Assembly: GCA_034006035.1 (NCBI GenBank)
Contig: JAVETN010000011.1
Location: forward strand, 26,854 to 90,853
Length of the DNA stretch: 64,000 nt
Direction: 5' to 3'
Source: Desulforegulaceae bacterium
GTDB taxonomy: Bacteria > Desulfobacterota > Desulfobacteria > Desulfobacterales > JACKCP01
Under the pieces are notes generated by a model that saw only the letters and a list, made by a program, of their open reading frames with translations, searched no databases and was not told where the DNA came from. A program made the position numbers and the translations under genes. How positions within the stretch are numbered: the stretch's first letter is position 1; the number at the start of each line of letters is the position of its first letter. Shown here piece by piece: positions 27,428 to 36,145 of this stretch.

Positions 27428-28578
27428 TGGAAAAGTTTGATTTTTATACAAGAAAGCTTGAATCAAGAAAAAAGAAAAATCAGAAAAGATCTCTTGTTTC
27501 TTATCTTCCCTTAAAAAACGGGAGAGTTGAAAAAAATGGGGAAGTTTTTTTAAATTTAAGTTCAAATGATTATCTAGGGCTTTCTTTTAATGAAAAAATC
27601 ATTGAAAAAGGGTGTGAGTATGCAAGAAAATTTGGAGCTGGCACCGGAGCTTCAAGACTTGTTACAGGAAGTTCAAAGATTTTTTTTGAGGTTGAGGAAA
27701 AGATTTCAAAACTTAAAAATAAAGATAAATCAATTGTTTTAAACTCGGGCTACCAGGCAAATATTGGGGTGATTTCTTCTCTTGCGTCAAGAAAAAGTAT
27801 AATTTTTTCAGATTATTTAAATCACAATAGTATTATAAAAGGTGCTCTTTTAAGCAGGGCTGAACTTAGAAGGTTTAGGCATAATGATTTAAATCATCTT
27901 GAAGAAATGCTTAAAAAAACAAAAGACAAAAAATATTCTTCAAAAATCATTGTAACAGAATCAGTTTTCAGTATGGACGGAGATATCCCGGATCTTGAAA
28001 AAATTGCAGATTTAAGTGAGGAATATGGCTGTATTTTCCTTGCAGATGAGGCCCATTCAACTGGGATTTTTGGTGAAAACTCAATGGGACTTGCAAAAAG
28101 AGCTGATATTTCCATAGGAACCTTTGGAAAAGGCGGAGGTTCTTTTGGGGCCTATGTTTCATGTTCTGAAGAAATTTATGAGTATTTTGTAAATTTTTGT
28201 GAGGCTCTTATTTTTTCAACCTCTCTTCCTCCCTTTAATATTGGTGCAATTTCAGCTTTTCTAGATCTTATTCCTAAACTTGATGATAAAAGGGCTAAGC
28301 TTTTAAATAATTCAAATGCTTTGCGTAAAGGTTTAAAAGAAATTGGATTTGATCTTCCAAAGGGAATTACCCAGATTATTCCAGTAATTACAGGAAGTGA
28401 AAAAAGTGCAATCAGGCTTTCAGAGTTTTTAAAAAAAAGAAAGATTCTTTGTGTTCCCATTAGACCTCCCACAGTTCCAGAAAATATGTCAAGAATAAGA
28501 CTTAGTTTATCTGCAGCTCATAATAAAAAAGATATTGATTATATTTTAGGTGTGTTTGATGAGTACAAAAAAAAATAG
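27427..28578 (+). CDS. bioF: 8-amino-7-oxononanoate synthase
   Basis: 383 residues, a PLP-dependent alpha-oxoamine synthase condensing pimeloyl-ACP/CoA with alanine. Seen: LSSNDYLGLS, GAGTGASRLVTGSS, SVFSMDGDIPDL, DEAHSTGIFG and the PLP-Lys in GTFGKGGGSFGAY. Context (bioC, bioD, bioA downstream) fixes it as BioF rather than glycine acetyltransferase or serine palmitoyltransferase. The ATG shares its A with the dnaE stop codon, and the 3' end overlaps the following hydrolase gene. Confidence 0.95.
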   Translation: MEKFDFYTRKLESRKKKNQKRSLVSYLPLKNGRVEKNGEVFLNLSSNDYLGLSFNEKIIEKGCEYARKFGAGTGASRLVTGSSKIFFEVEEKISKLKNKDKSIVLNSGYQANIGVISSLASRKSIIFSDYLNHNSIIKGALLSRAELRRFRHNDLNHLEEMLKKTKDKKYSSKIIVTESVFSMDGDIPDLEKIADLSEEYGCIFLADEAHSTGIFGENSMGLAKRADISIGTFGKGGGSFGAYVSCSEEIYEYFVNFCEALIFSTSLPPFNIGAISAFLDLIPKLDDKRAKLLNNSNALRKGLKEIGFDLPKGITQIIPVITGSEKSAIRLSEFLKKRKILCVPIRPPTVPENMSRIRLSLSAAHNKKDIDYILGVFDEYKKK

Positions 28579-29236
28579 GGCTGAATTTGTTCTTCAACAC
28601 GGGTGGGGACTTTCATCTTCATGCTGGGAGGGATGGAAAAATAAGCTTGGTAAAAACTTTATAGTTTCCATTCCTGATAGGGGATATTTTGGAGATGAAA
28701 AAATAATTAAGGATTTTAAGACAAGCTCTGAAAAAATTCTTGTATCCCATTCTTTTGGACTTTTTCTTTTTGAAAAGTCGCTTTTAGAAAAAGCTGATTC
28801 ACTTATAATAATAAGCGGATTTACAAAGTTTCATCCAGAGGAAAAAAGGGAGGTCAGGCGAACAAGGCTTCTTATGAAATTCATGCAGAAAAAACTTAAA
28901 TTGGAGCCTGAAAAACTCTTAATAGATTTTTATAATGGCCATGATTTAAGGGGAAATTTGGATTCAAACCCAGATGTTTTTCTTTTAGCAAAGGATCTTG
29001 AACAAATTAACACCCAAACTCCAGATATTGAATCAATAAAAAAAATAAAAAACATTTTAATTATACATGGGGCAAAAGATATGGTGGTGCCTTTATCAAG
29101 GGCAGCTTATTTAAAAGACAACCTTTTTCAGGCTGAAATGGTTGAGTTTGAAGATGGAGATCATGCGCTTCCTTTTGTATATGAAAACCAAGTAATTGAA
29201 AAAATCTTTGAGTTTTTAGGTTTTACAAATCAATGA
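28559..29236 (+). CDS. Alpha/beta hydrolase in the biotin operon, probable pimeloyl-ACP methyl ester esterase
   Basis: 225 residues. LQHGWGLSSSCWEGW (oxyanion region), the nucleophile elbow SHSFG, Asp in IHGAKDMVVP and His in EDGDHALP give a complete Ser-Asp-His triad. Its place between bioF and bioC matches BioH or one of its functional substitutes (BioG, BioK and others), which remove the methyl group from pimeloyl-ACP methyl ester. The HGWG motif is shared with both BioH and BioG, so I do not assign a symbol. The start at 28559 overlaps bioF by 20 bases; a GTG at 28550 is the alternative. The stop overlaps the bioC ATG (ATGA). Confidence 0.82.
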   Translation: MSTKKNRAEFVLQHGWGLSSSCWEGWKNKLGKNFIVSIPDRGYFGDEKIIKDFKTSSEKILVSHSFGLFLFEKSLLEKADSLIIISGFTKFHPEEKREVRRTRLLMKFMQKKLKLEPEKLLIDFYNGHDLRGNLDSNPDVFLLAKDLEQINTQTPDIESIKKIKNILIIHGAKDMVVPLSRAAYLKDNLFQAEMVEFEDGDHALPFVYENQVIEKIFEFLGFTNQ

Positions 29237-29997
29237 AAAATTTAATAAGAAAAAGCTTTTCCAAACATTCAATTACCTATGATGATTATGCAATTGCTCA
29301 AAAAAAAGCAGCTTTTCTTTTAAAAGAAGAGATTTTAAAAGATGGAATTTGTGAAAAAAACATTGAAAAAATCATAGAAATTGGCTGTGGAACTGGAATT
29401 TTAAGCGTTTATCTAGATGATTTTTTTAAAAATTCTCAAATTTATTTTTCTGATATTTCTTCTCAAATGATCTTAGAGTGTAAAAAGAAAATAAAAACCT
29501 CGCGGCAAAGACATTTTCTTTTAGTAAATGGAGAAAATTATAAAAAAGAAAATCGTTTTGACTTAATTGTTTCTTCTTTTACTCTCCAATGGTTTGAAGA
29601 TTATGGAAATGCCTTGAATAATTATTTATTATCATTAAAGAAAAACGGGTTTTTATACCTGGCTTTTCAAGGTCCTGAATCTTTCCCTGAATGGAAGCAA
29701 ACAGCATTGGAATTAAACCTTCCTTTTACAGGAAATTTAATGCCTGATCCAAAAAAAATTAAAACCATAATAAACAAATTCAGCTCCAGTGAAGTTTTTA
29801 AAAAAGAAATAAAAGTCAATTATAATTCCTCCATTGATTTTTTCAGATCCTTGCAAAAAATTGGGGCAGGTCATAAAACAAATAGTAAATCTTATTCAAA
29901 AAAAGAATTTATAAATCTTATTAAACACTGGGATAAAAAAACAAATAATAAAGTTGAAATAACCTATGTGGTTTATTTTGTAAAAGGTCAAAAATAA
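29233..29997 (+). CDS. bioC: Malonyl-ACP O-methyltransferase
   Basis: 254 residues, a class I SAM-dependent methyltransferase that masks malonyl-ACP so the fatty-acid enzymes can build the pimelate chain. The BioC-type N-terminus IRKSFSKHSITYDDYAIAQ, the SAM motif IIEIGCGTGILS, and the post-core FTLQWFEDYGNAL are seen. Translation is likely coupled on both sides: ATGA overlap with the hydrolase stop and TAATG overlap with bioD. Confidence 0.93.
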   Translation: MKNLIRKSFSKHSITYDDYAIAQKKAAFLLKEEILKDGICEKNIEKIIEIGCGTGILSVYLDDFFKNSQIYFSDISSQMILECKKKIKTSRQRHFLLVNGENYKKENRFDLIVSSFTLQWFEDYGNALNNYLLSLKKNGFLYLAFQGPESFPEWKQTALELNLPFTGNLMPDPKKIKTIINKFSSSEVFKKEIKVNYNSSIDFFRSLQKIGAGHKTNSKSYSKKEFINLIKHWDKKTNNKVEITYVVYFVKGQK

Positions 29998-30635
29998 TGA
30001 GAAAAATCAGTCTTCCTTCTAAAGTTTTTGTTACAGGTACAGATACAGGAATTGGAAAGACTTTTGTATCATCTGTTCTTTCAGAAAAAATGAAGGCTTC
30101 GTATTGGAAAATAATTCAGACAGGAAATGATTCTGACAAAGAATTTGTAAAAAGTACTACCACTCTTTCCGAGGATAAAATAATAGATGAAGCCTATAAA
30201 CTTAAATATCCTTTGTCACCTTATCTGGCTTCATTAAAGGAAAACAAAGAAATAAACATCAATTATATTTTAAAAAAGCTTGATCAAATAAAAGATCATA
30301 AAATTATCTGCGAAGGTGCAGGAGGAGTAATGGTTCCTGTGCAAAGAAAATATTTTATTTCTGATCTTATAAAAGATATTGGGTTTTCAGCGGTTATTGC
30401 TGCAAGATCAGGGCTTGGAACAATAAATCATACTCTTCTTACAATTGAGCATTTGAAAAGCAAAAACATTGACATAGCCTGTATAATTTTAAATGGTGAA
30501 ATCAATGAAGATAACGAAAAAACAATTGAGGATATAAGTGAAATCCCTGTTTTTTCATTTGGTTATCTGGATTTTTCTAAAAAAATAAATATTTTTGAAA
30601 TGTTTGAAGAAAAATTTTCTTTTGAAATAAGATAA
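29997..30635 (+). CDS. bioD: Dethiobiotin synthetase
   Basis: 212 residues. ATP-dependent ureido-ring closure on 7,8-diaminopelargonate. The P-loop VTGTDTGIGKT, the WKIIQTG segment (usually KP-[IV]-x-TG) and CEGAGGVMVPV are diagnostic of BioD. The Lys-Pro of the usual KPVQTG motif is replaced by Lys-Ile, a small deviation. The ATG overlaps the bioC stop by one base; bioA follows after 27 bp. Confidence 0.93.
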   Translation: MRKISLPSKVFVTGTDTGIGKTFVSSVLSEKMKASYWKIIQTGNDSDKEFVKSTTTLSEDKIIDEAYKLKYPLSPYLASLKENKEININYILKKLDQIKDHKIICEGAGGVMVPVQRKYFISDLIKDIGFSAVIAARSGLGTINHTLLTIEHLKSKNIDIACIILNGEINEDNEKTIEDISEIPVFSFGYLDFSKKINIFEMFEEKFSFEIR

Positions 30636-30662
30636 ATTTACAAATTAAATTTAGGGGATTTT

Positions 30663-31946
30663 ATGAAAAACAAAAATTCAAATTTCTGGCTTCCTTTCAC
30701 TCAGATGAAAGAAGTTGGTGAAGTTATAGAAATAGTAAAAGGAGAGGGTTCTTATCTTTTTACAAAAGATGGAAGAAAAATTTTAGATGCAATTTCAAGC
30801 TGGTGGGTAACTATCCACGGCCATGGAAATAAGGTTGTTGCAAAAGCAATCGGAGATCAGGCAAAAACTTTAGAACAGGTTATTTGTGCGGGATTTACCC
30901 ACTTAAATGCTGAGGTTCTTTCTAAAAATCTTGTTGAACTTCTTCCTTTAAAAATTTCCAAAATGTTTTATTCAGACAATGGTTCAACTGCTGTTGAAGT
31001 AGGTTTAAAAATGGTTTTTCAATATTGGAAAAACAAGGGGGATAAAAACAGAAGAAAATTTATTGCCTTTGAAAATGCCTATCATGGCGACACTTTGGGA
31101 GCCATGTCTGTTGGAGGCAGGTCTATTTTTACAGATCAATTTAAAGAACTTTTGTTTGATACAATTTATCTTGAATATCCCTCCACTTTTGAAGGTGATA
31201 AAAAAGCAGAAATAAAAGAAAACTTGGTTATTGAAAGTTTAAAGAAAATTCTTAAAAATCAAGGTTCAGAAATTGCTGGCTTGATCATAGAACCTCTTGT
31301 TCAGGGAGCAGGTGGGATGAATATGGCAAGGCCTGTTTTTTTAAGAAAAATTGAAGAAACAATGAAAGAATTTGAAATTCCTGTTATCTATGATGAGGTA
31401 ATGACAGGATTTGGGCGGACAGGGGATTTGTTTGCCTGTTTAAAAGCAAAGACAAATCCTGATATTATCTGCGTTTCAAAAGGAATTACAGGGGGTTTTA
31501 TGCCTCTTGCCGGAACATTTTGTACAGATGAAATCTATCAGTCATTTTATTCTGATGATCCTTTAAAAACTTTTTTTCATGGACACTCATATACTGCAAA
31601 TCCCATAGGATGTGCTGCAGGAGTTGCCTCTTTAAAATTATTGATGGAAAATAAAAATTATGAAAAAATTGAAGCCTGGCACAGGGAAGGCATAAAAAAG
31701 TTTGAAAACAATAAAAATGTTGAAAAAATAAGAATTTGCGGAACAATAATGGCTTTTGATATAAAAACACCAGGCGGAGGATACCTTGACAAGGTGGGCT
31801 CTTTTTTGAAAAAAGAGTTTTTAAAAAAAGGATTTCTTTTACGACCCCTTGGCAATGTATTGTATTTTCTTCCTCCCTATTGCATTACAAAAGAAGAACT
31901 TGAGGTTTTGTATGATTGTGTAAATGAAGTTACCTCATTACTTTAA
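30663..31946 (+). CDS. bioA: Adenosylmethionine-8-amino-7-oxononanoate aminotransferase
   Basis: 427 residues, a class III PLP aminotransferase making 7,8-diaminopelargonate. Seen: WLPFTQM at the start, SSWWVTIHGH (the paired Trp typical of BioA), FYSDNGSTAVEV, ENAYHGDTLGAMSVGG, YDEVMTGFGRTG and the PLP-Lys in VSKGITGGFMPL. AGGGG precedes the ATG. It is followed 11 bp later by fabG. Confidence 0.96.
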   Translation: MKNKNSNFWLPFTQMKEVGEVIEIVKGEGSYLFTKDGRKILDAISSWWVTIHGHGNKVVAKAIGDQAKTLEQVICAGFTHLNAEVLSKNLVELLPLKISKMFYSDNGSTAVEVGLKMVFQYWKNKGDKNRRKFIAFENAYHGDTLGAMSVGGRSIFTDQFKELLFDTIYLEYPSTFEGDKKAEIKENLVIESLKKILKNQGSEIAGLIIEPLVQGAGGMNMARPVFLRKIEETMKEFEIPVIYDEVMTGFGRTGDLFACLKAKTNPDIICVSKGITGGFMPLAGTFCTDEIYQSFYSDDPLKTFFHGHSYTANPIGCAAGVASLKLLMENKNYEKIEAWHREGIKKFENNKNVEKIRICGTIMAFDIKTPGGGYLDKVGSFLKKEFLKKGFLLRPLGNVLYFLPPYCITKEELEVLYDCVNEVTSLL

Positions 31947-31957
31947 GGAGATATCAA

Positions 31958-32689
31958 ATGGGAATAGAAAAAAGAACAGCCTTTGTATCAGGGGCTTCAA
32001 GGGGGATTGGAAAAGCTGTAGCCTTAAAGCTTGCAGAAATGGGTTTTAAAGTGATAATCAATTATTCTTCTTCTGAAAATCAGGCAAAGCAAGTTCTTGA
32101 GCAGATTGAAAATTTTGGAGGAGAAGGAAGACTTGCCTGTTTTGATGTAACTGATAGAAAAGCATGCAAAGATGAGTTTAAAAAAATAACTGAAATAGAA
32201 AAAAGGCTTGATATTCTTGTTCATAGTGCAGGAATAAGAAAAGACGGTCTTGCAGTTAGAATGAAAGATGAGAACTGGGATCGGGTAATTGATGTAAATC
32301 TTACAGCTTTTTTTAATCTGGCAAAACCTGCTGTAAAATTGATGCTTAAAAATAAATGGGGAAGAATTTTGGGGATTTCTTCAACCTCAGGTCAGGCAGG
32401 AGTTCCCGGTCAAATAAATTATTCAGCTTCAAAGGCTGGTCTTATAGGGGCAATAAAATCTCTTTCCAAAGAAATTGGGCCAAGAAATATAACAGTAAAT
32501 GCTTTAAGTCCGGGTTTTATTGAAACTGAAATGACCGATTCCCTTGACAAAGAAGAAATTGTTAAAACAATACCTTTACAAAGATTTGGAACTGCAGTTG
32601 AAGTTGCAGCTGTAGCAGGTTTTTTATGCTCTGAAGAAGCTTCCTATATTACAGGGCAGGTTATTGGTATAAATGGCGGAATTTATTAA
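31958..32689 (+). CDS. fabG: 3-oxoacyl-ACP reductase (SDR family)
   Basis: 243 residues, a classical short-chain dehydrogenase: NADPH loop SGASRGIGKA, central VHSAGI, catalytic Ser in GISSTSGQAGVPGQ, YSASK (Tyr and Lys) and the C-terminal ITGQVIGINGG. The length and pattern fit FabG. At the end of the bio operon it could supply the ketoacyl-ACP reduction during pimelate assembly by the BioC-dependent route; that link is inferred from position. AAGGAG is well placed before the ATG. Confidence 0.88.
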   Translation: MGIEKRTAFVSGASRGIGKAVALKLAEMGFKVIINYSSSENQAKQVLEQIENFGGEGRLACFDVTDRKACKDEFKKITEIEKRLDILVHSAGIRKDGLAVRMKDENWDRVIDVNLTAFFNLAKPAVKLMLKNKWGRILGISSTSGQAGVPGQINYSASKAGLIGAIKSLSKEIGPRNITVNALSPGFIETEMTDSLDKEEIVKTIPLQRFGTAVEVAAVAGFLCSEEASYITGQVIGINGGIY

Positions 32690-32705
32690 TCTGAAAGGAA
32701 ATAAA

Positions 32706-32882
32706 ATGGGATTGGACAAACAATTGCTGGATATTCTTGCATGTCCTGTGTGCAAGGGTGATGTTGTGGAGTCAGCTGATCAAAATTTTTTAATATGTGA
32801 GAAATGCAAAATAAAGTTTCCGGTAAAGGAAGGTATTCCTGTAATGCTTCCTGAAGAAGCTGTTTCTCTGGACAATGAGTAA
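32706..32882 (+). CDS. Trm112-family zinc-binding protein
   Basis: 58 residues. Two CxxC pairs (CPVCKG and CEKC) and the sequence LLDILACPVCKG...YLICEKC-type zinc ribbon, ending KFPVKEGIPVMLPEEA, are the UPF0434/Trm112 hallmark. Eukaryotic and archaeal Trm112 activate methyltransferases; the bacterial role is not established. I use the ATG at 32706, preceded by AAAGGA; a longer frame upstream overlaps fabG without a site. Probably part of the same transcript as fabG and the next gene. Confidence 0.85.
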   Translation: MGLDKQLLDILACPVCKGDVVESADQNFLICEKCKIKFPVKEGIPVMLPEEAVSLDNE

Positions 32883-32887
32883 AACTT

Positions 32888-33418
32888 ATGAGTAAGCCTT
32901 TTTCCCCGGGCAAAGGACTTGTTGTTATAGCTATAATGACAAACGATAAAAGGCTTTTTGCTTTTGCATTAAAAGAGCTTGAAAAAGAATTTGGAAGTTG
33001 TTTTCTAGTCAGTGCCTGGTTAGATTTTTCCTTTTCAGATTATTATGAAAACGAAATGGGGAAAAAATTAAGTAAAAGGTTTGTTTGTTTTAAAAATCCT
33101 GTTAATCAGGACAGTCTTTTGAATATCAAGCATAAGACCTATGAAATAGAAAATAAATATCTTGAAGAAAATAAAAGAACTATAAATTTAGATCCCGGAA
33201 TTTTAACTCCTGACAACTATGTATTGTCTACATTCAAAAATTTTCCCCATAGAATTTATCTTGGGAATAGTGTTTTTGCAGAAGTTGAGTTTTCCTTTAC
33301 AAAAAATCAAATTATTTTTTATGATTGGACCTATTCTGATTACAGGGAAAAAGAAGTTTGTGATTTTTTTTTAACTTCAAGAAGATATCTATTGCTTTTT
33401 AATTCAATTAAAGCCTGA
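32888..33418 (+). CDS. DUF4416 family protein
   Basis: 176 residues. The pattern LVVIAIMTND ... LDFSFSDYYENEMG ... KRTINLDPGILTPDNYVLSTFKNFPHRIYLG matches DUF4416, a family I associate with sulfate-reducing deltaproteobacteria and some other anaerobes. It is cytoplasmic with no recognised catalytic motif, and its function is unknown. It starts 6 bp after the Trm112-like gene and precedes yicC. Confidence 0.8.
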   Translation: MSKPFSPGKGLVVIAIMTNDKRLFAFALKELEKEFGSCFLVSAWLDFSFSDYYENEMGKKLSKRFVCFKNPVNQDSLLNIKHKTYEIENKYLEENKRTINLDPGILTPDNYVLSTFKNFPHRIYLGNSVFAEVEFSFTKNQIIFYDWTYSDYREKEVCDFFLTSRRYLLLFNSIKA

Positions 33419-33470
33419 TTTTGGCAGGCAAAAAAATATTAAAGATGCTAGTTAATGAAAGTGAGTTTCC

Positions 33471-34352
33471 ATGATATTAAGCATGACCTCGTATTCAAGA
33501 GCTGAAAAAACAAAGGAAGATCTTAAAATATCTGTTGAAGCAAGAACTTACAATAGCAGATTTTTAGACATTGCATTAAAAGTTTCATCAGATTTTGCAG
33601 ATCTTGAGGAAATTATAAAAAAAAAGATTTCTTCAGTAATTTCAAGGGGCAGGGTGGAAATCAAGTGTTACTTTGAAGATTTGGGTGAAAATGATGCTTT
33701 GATTTCCATAGATTCTGACAAGGCAAAAGCATATTTCAATATTTATGAAAAACTTAGGAATGAGCTTGGGATCAAAGAGGAAATTAAAATTGAGCAGATT
33801 TTAAAATCCGATGGGGTGATAAAGAAAAATGAGAAAAAAGATAATACAAAATATCTTGGTCTTTTAAATGAAGTAATGGATGAAATGCTTTCAGCCTTAA
33901 TAAAAGCAAGAAAGCTGGAAGGCGAAGTTATTTATAATGATTTTTGCGAAAGACTTTCTTTGATTGATTCTTTGATAAAGGAAATTGAAGCTGAATCTGA
34001 AAATGCTGCAAAGGAATATTTTAATAAGCTCCAATTGAAAATAAAAGATCTGGTTTCCTCAGCAGAGCTGGAAATAGATGAGTCAAGATTTGCCCAGGAA
34101 GCAGCTTTTCTTGCTGATAAAACTGATGTTTCAGAAGAAATTTTAAGATTTAAAACCCATCTTATTCAGTTTAAAAAATACATGGATTCTGATTCTTCTC
34201 CTGGAAGGAATCTTAACTTTTTGCTCCAGGAGCTTCATCGTGAGATCAATACTCTCGGGGTTAAACAAGGGAGTGTAAAAATTTCAAAAAATTGTGTTGA
34301 GATTAAATCTGAGCTTGAGAAACTAAGAGAGCAGGTTCAAAATATTGAATAA
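33471..34352 (+). CDS. yicC: YicC-family endoribonuclease
   Basis: 293 residues, standard for YicC. N-terminal SMTSYSRAE...VEARTYNSRFLDIALKVSSDF and the C-terminal DUF1732 block ETDVSEEILRFKTHLIQF-like segment (here KTDVSEEILRFKTHL), then GRNLNFLLQELHREINTLGVKQ. YicC proteins are metal-dependent endoribonucleases reported to cleave small RNAs in E. coli. The yicC-remA-gmk order is conserved in many bacteria. Confidence 0.93.
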   Translation: MILSMTSYSRAEKTKEDLKISVEARTYNSRFLDIALKVSSDFADLEEIIKKKISSVISRGRVEIKCYFEDLGENDALISIDSDKAKAYFNIYEKLRNELGIKEEIKIEQILKSDGVIKKNEKKDNTKYLGLLNEVMDEMLSALIKARKLEGEVIYNDFCERLSLIDSLIKEIEAESENAAKEYFNKLQLKIKDLVSSAELEIDESRFAQEAAFLADKTDVSEEILRFKTHLIQFKKYMDSDSSPGRNLNFLLQELHREINTLGVKQGSVKISKNCVEIKSELEKLREQVQNIE

Positions 34353-34494
34353 CCTGAATAAGGTAAAATCGCTTAATTCAGGAATAAAAAAAGAGTTTAT
34401 TTAGAAAGTGTTGAAAGTTTAAGTCATACTTTTATCATAACTTAAAAATATTTGTTTAGTTTTGTTAATTTCTAAAATTAAAAGGTTTAGCATA

Positions 34495-34836
34495 ATGACT
34501 AAAAACTCTTCCATGGGGAAAAGTTTATCTTCTAAGTTTAAATTAAATCAGCAGCTTCTTTTAAATATAGGTTTTGGAAGCACAGTGGCGGCTGAAAGAG
34601 TGGTTGCTGTTCTTTCTCCAAATTCAGCACCAATGAAAAGGCTGAAAGATAATGCAAAAGACGATAGGAGGCTTGTGGATGCTACCCATGGCAGAAGAAC
34701 AAGATCCATTATTGTTTTAGATAGCAATCATATTGTTTTGTCTGCAATTCAGGCTGAAACAATTTCAAACAGGTTTGTTTCTTTGGGCCGGGAAAAGGAA
34801 GGCAGTCTTCCTTTGGATGATGAGGAGATTTTTTAA
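34495..34836 (+). CDS. RemA-like DUF370 family protein
   Basis: About 113 residues. The DUF370/RemA core covers about 22-100: LLNIGFGSTVAAERVVAVLSPNSAPMKRL, then DRRLVDATHGRRTRSIIVLDSNHIVLSAIQAETI. RemA in Bacillus is a DNA-binding regulator of matrix genes; in proteobacteria the role next to gmk is unknown. The N-terminus has about 20 extra residues (TKNSSMGKSLSSKFKLNQQ) before the core and the C-terminus is acidic. A shorter start at Met7 (34513) is possible. 3 bp before gmk. Confidence 0.85.
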   Translation: MTKNSSMGKSLSSKFKLNQQLLLNIGFGSTVAAERVVAVLSPNSAPMKRLKDNAKDDRRLVDATHGRRTRSIIVLDSNHIVLSAIQAETISNRFVSLGREKEGSLPLDDEEIF

Positions 34837-34839
34837 AAT

Positions 34840-35400
34840 ATGGAAAGAGGCAAAATTTTTGTAATTTCAGCACCTTCTGGTGCAGGTAAATCCAGTCTTT
34901 GCAATTATCTTTTAAAAGAGATTAAAGATCTTTGTTTTTCTGTTTCATACACAACCCGTGAACCAAGAAAAGGTGAAATTGATGGAAAAGATTATTTGTT
35001 TACAGATAAAAAAACTTTTGAGTCCTGGATAAAAGAAGACAAGTTTGCTGAATATGCTCTTGTTTATGGAAACTACTATGGTACCTCAAAGGATTATCTT
35101 TATAAATCAATTCAGGCTGGAAAAAATATTCTTTTGGAAATAGATATTCAGGGAGCAAAAGCAATTAAAAAAAAGTTTAATCCTGCTGTTTTAATTTTTA
35201 TCAATCCTCCTTCCATTGAAGAGCTTGGAAAAAGACTTGAAAAAAGGGGGACTGACAGTAAAGAGATAATTAAAAAAAGACTTGTTGCCGCTGAAACTGA
35301 AATTAAGGCTTCAGAAATCTTTGACCATATAATTGTAAATGATGATTTTAAAAAAGCTTCAAATGAACTTAAAAATTTAATTGAAAAAGAAATTTCCTGA
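34840..35400 (+). CDS. gmk: Guanylate kinase
   Basis: 186 residues; GMP to GDP. P-loop SAPSGAGKSSLC, the GMP-binding SVSYTTREPRKGEIDGKDY, EYALVYGNYYGTSKDYL, and LEIDIQGAKAIKK are all intact. It follows the RemA-like gene by 3 bp and precedes rlmB by 9 bp. Confidence 0.96.
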   Translation: MERGKIFVISAPSGAGKSSLCNYLLKEIKDLCFSVSYTTREPRKGEIDGKDYLFTDKKTFESWIKEDKFAEYALVYGNYYGTSKDYLYKSIQAGKNILLEIDIQGAKAIKKKFNPAVLIFINPPSIEELGKRLEKRGTDSKEIIKKRLVAAETEIKASEIFDHIIVNDDFKKASNELKNLIEKEIS

Positions 35401-35409
35401 AGGCGGAAT

Positions 35410-36141
35410 ATGTCAAAAACAGAAATTCTATTTGGTAATCATAGTGTAATTTCAGCTGTAAAAGCAGGTAAAAGGAAAATAAATAAGATTTATTTAACTG
35501 AAAAAAACAGTTTTTCAGATGAAATTAGACAAGAAGCAGAAAAAAGAAAAATAAAGATTGTTCCAACAGATAAGGAAAAAATTTCAGAGCTTTCAAAGGC
35601 TAAAAACCATCAGGGAATTGCTGCAGAGGCAACTATGATTCCTTTTTATGATTTTAATGAATTTTTAAATTCCAATAAGTTTAAAAACCCTTTTGCAGTT
35701 ATTTTAGATAACCTTGAGGACCCTTTGAATCTTGGTTCAATAGCACGTTCAGCCTTGTGCCTTGGTGCTGATGTCCTTATAATACCCAAAGACAGATCAG
35801 TTCGTCCTACTCCCTTTGCTTCAAAAGTTTCTGCAGGAGCCCTGGAGTATATTCCCCTTATTGTCCAGACAAATATTGTAAATTCAATAAAAGATCTTAA
35901 AGCTGCCGGTTTTTGGATCGGCGGTCTTGATGGAAGCGGGAAAGATATAATTGAAAAGTCTAGTCTAAGCTCGCCTTTTGGGCTTGTTGTTGGAAGTGAA
36001 GGTAAGGGAATTCGACCTCTTGTTAAAAAAAACCTTGATTTTGTTTTTAAAATTGAACAAAAAGGGCCGGTTACCTCACTTAATGCATCTTCTGCAGCAG
36101 CTATTGGGATTTATGAGTGTATAAAAAAAATAAAAAATTAG
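35410..36141 (+). CDS. rlmB: TrmH-family 23S rRNA 2'-O-methyltransferase (RlmB-like)
   Basis: 243 residues. An N-terminal substrate-binding domain (FGNHSVISAVKAGKRKINKIYLTE ... NHQGIAAEA) and the SPOUT knot domain with DNLEDPLNLGSIARSALCLGAD, VVGSEGKGIRPLV and SLNASSAAAIGIYE, the three TrmH motifs. RlmB methylates G2251 of 23S rRNA; close homologues have other targets, so the exact site is inferred. AGGCGGA precedes the ATG. Convergent with folC, with only 4 bp between the stops. Confidence 0.9.
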   Translation: MSKTEILFGNHSVISAVKAGKRKINKIYLTEKNSFSDEIRQEAEKRKIKIVPTDKEKISELSKAKNHQGIAAEATMIPFYDFNEFLNSNKFKNPFAVILDNLEDPLNLGSIARSALCLGADVLIIPKDRSVRPTPFASKVSAGALEYIPLIVQTNIVNSIKDLKAAGFWIGGLDGSGKDIIEKSSLSSPFGLVVGSEGKGIRPLVKKNLDFVFKIEQKGPVTSLNASSAAAIGIYECIKKIKN

Positions 36142-36145
36142 AGCT

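Noticed and set aside
34353..34382. CCTGAAT/ATTCAGG inverted repeat after yicC as a terminator
   Set aside because: Followed by an A-run, not a T-run, on the plus strand, and it includes the stop-codon region.
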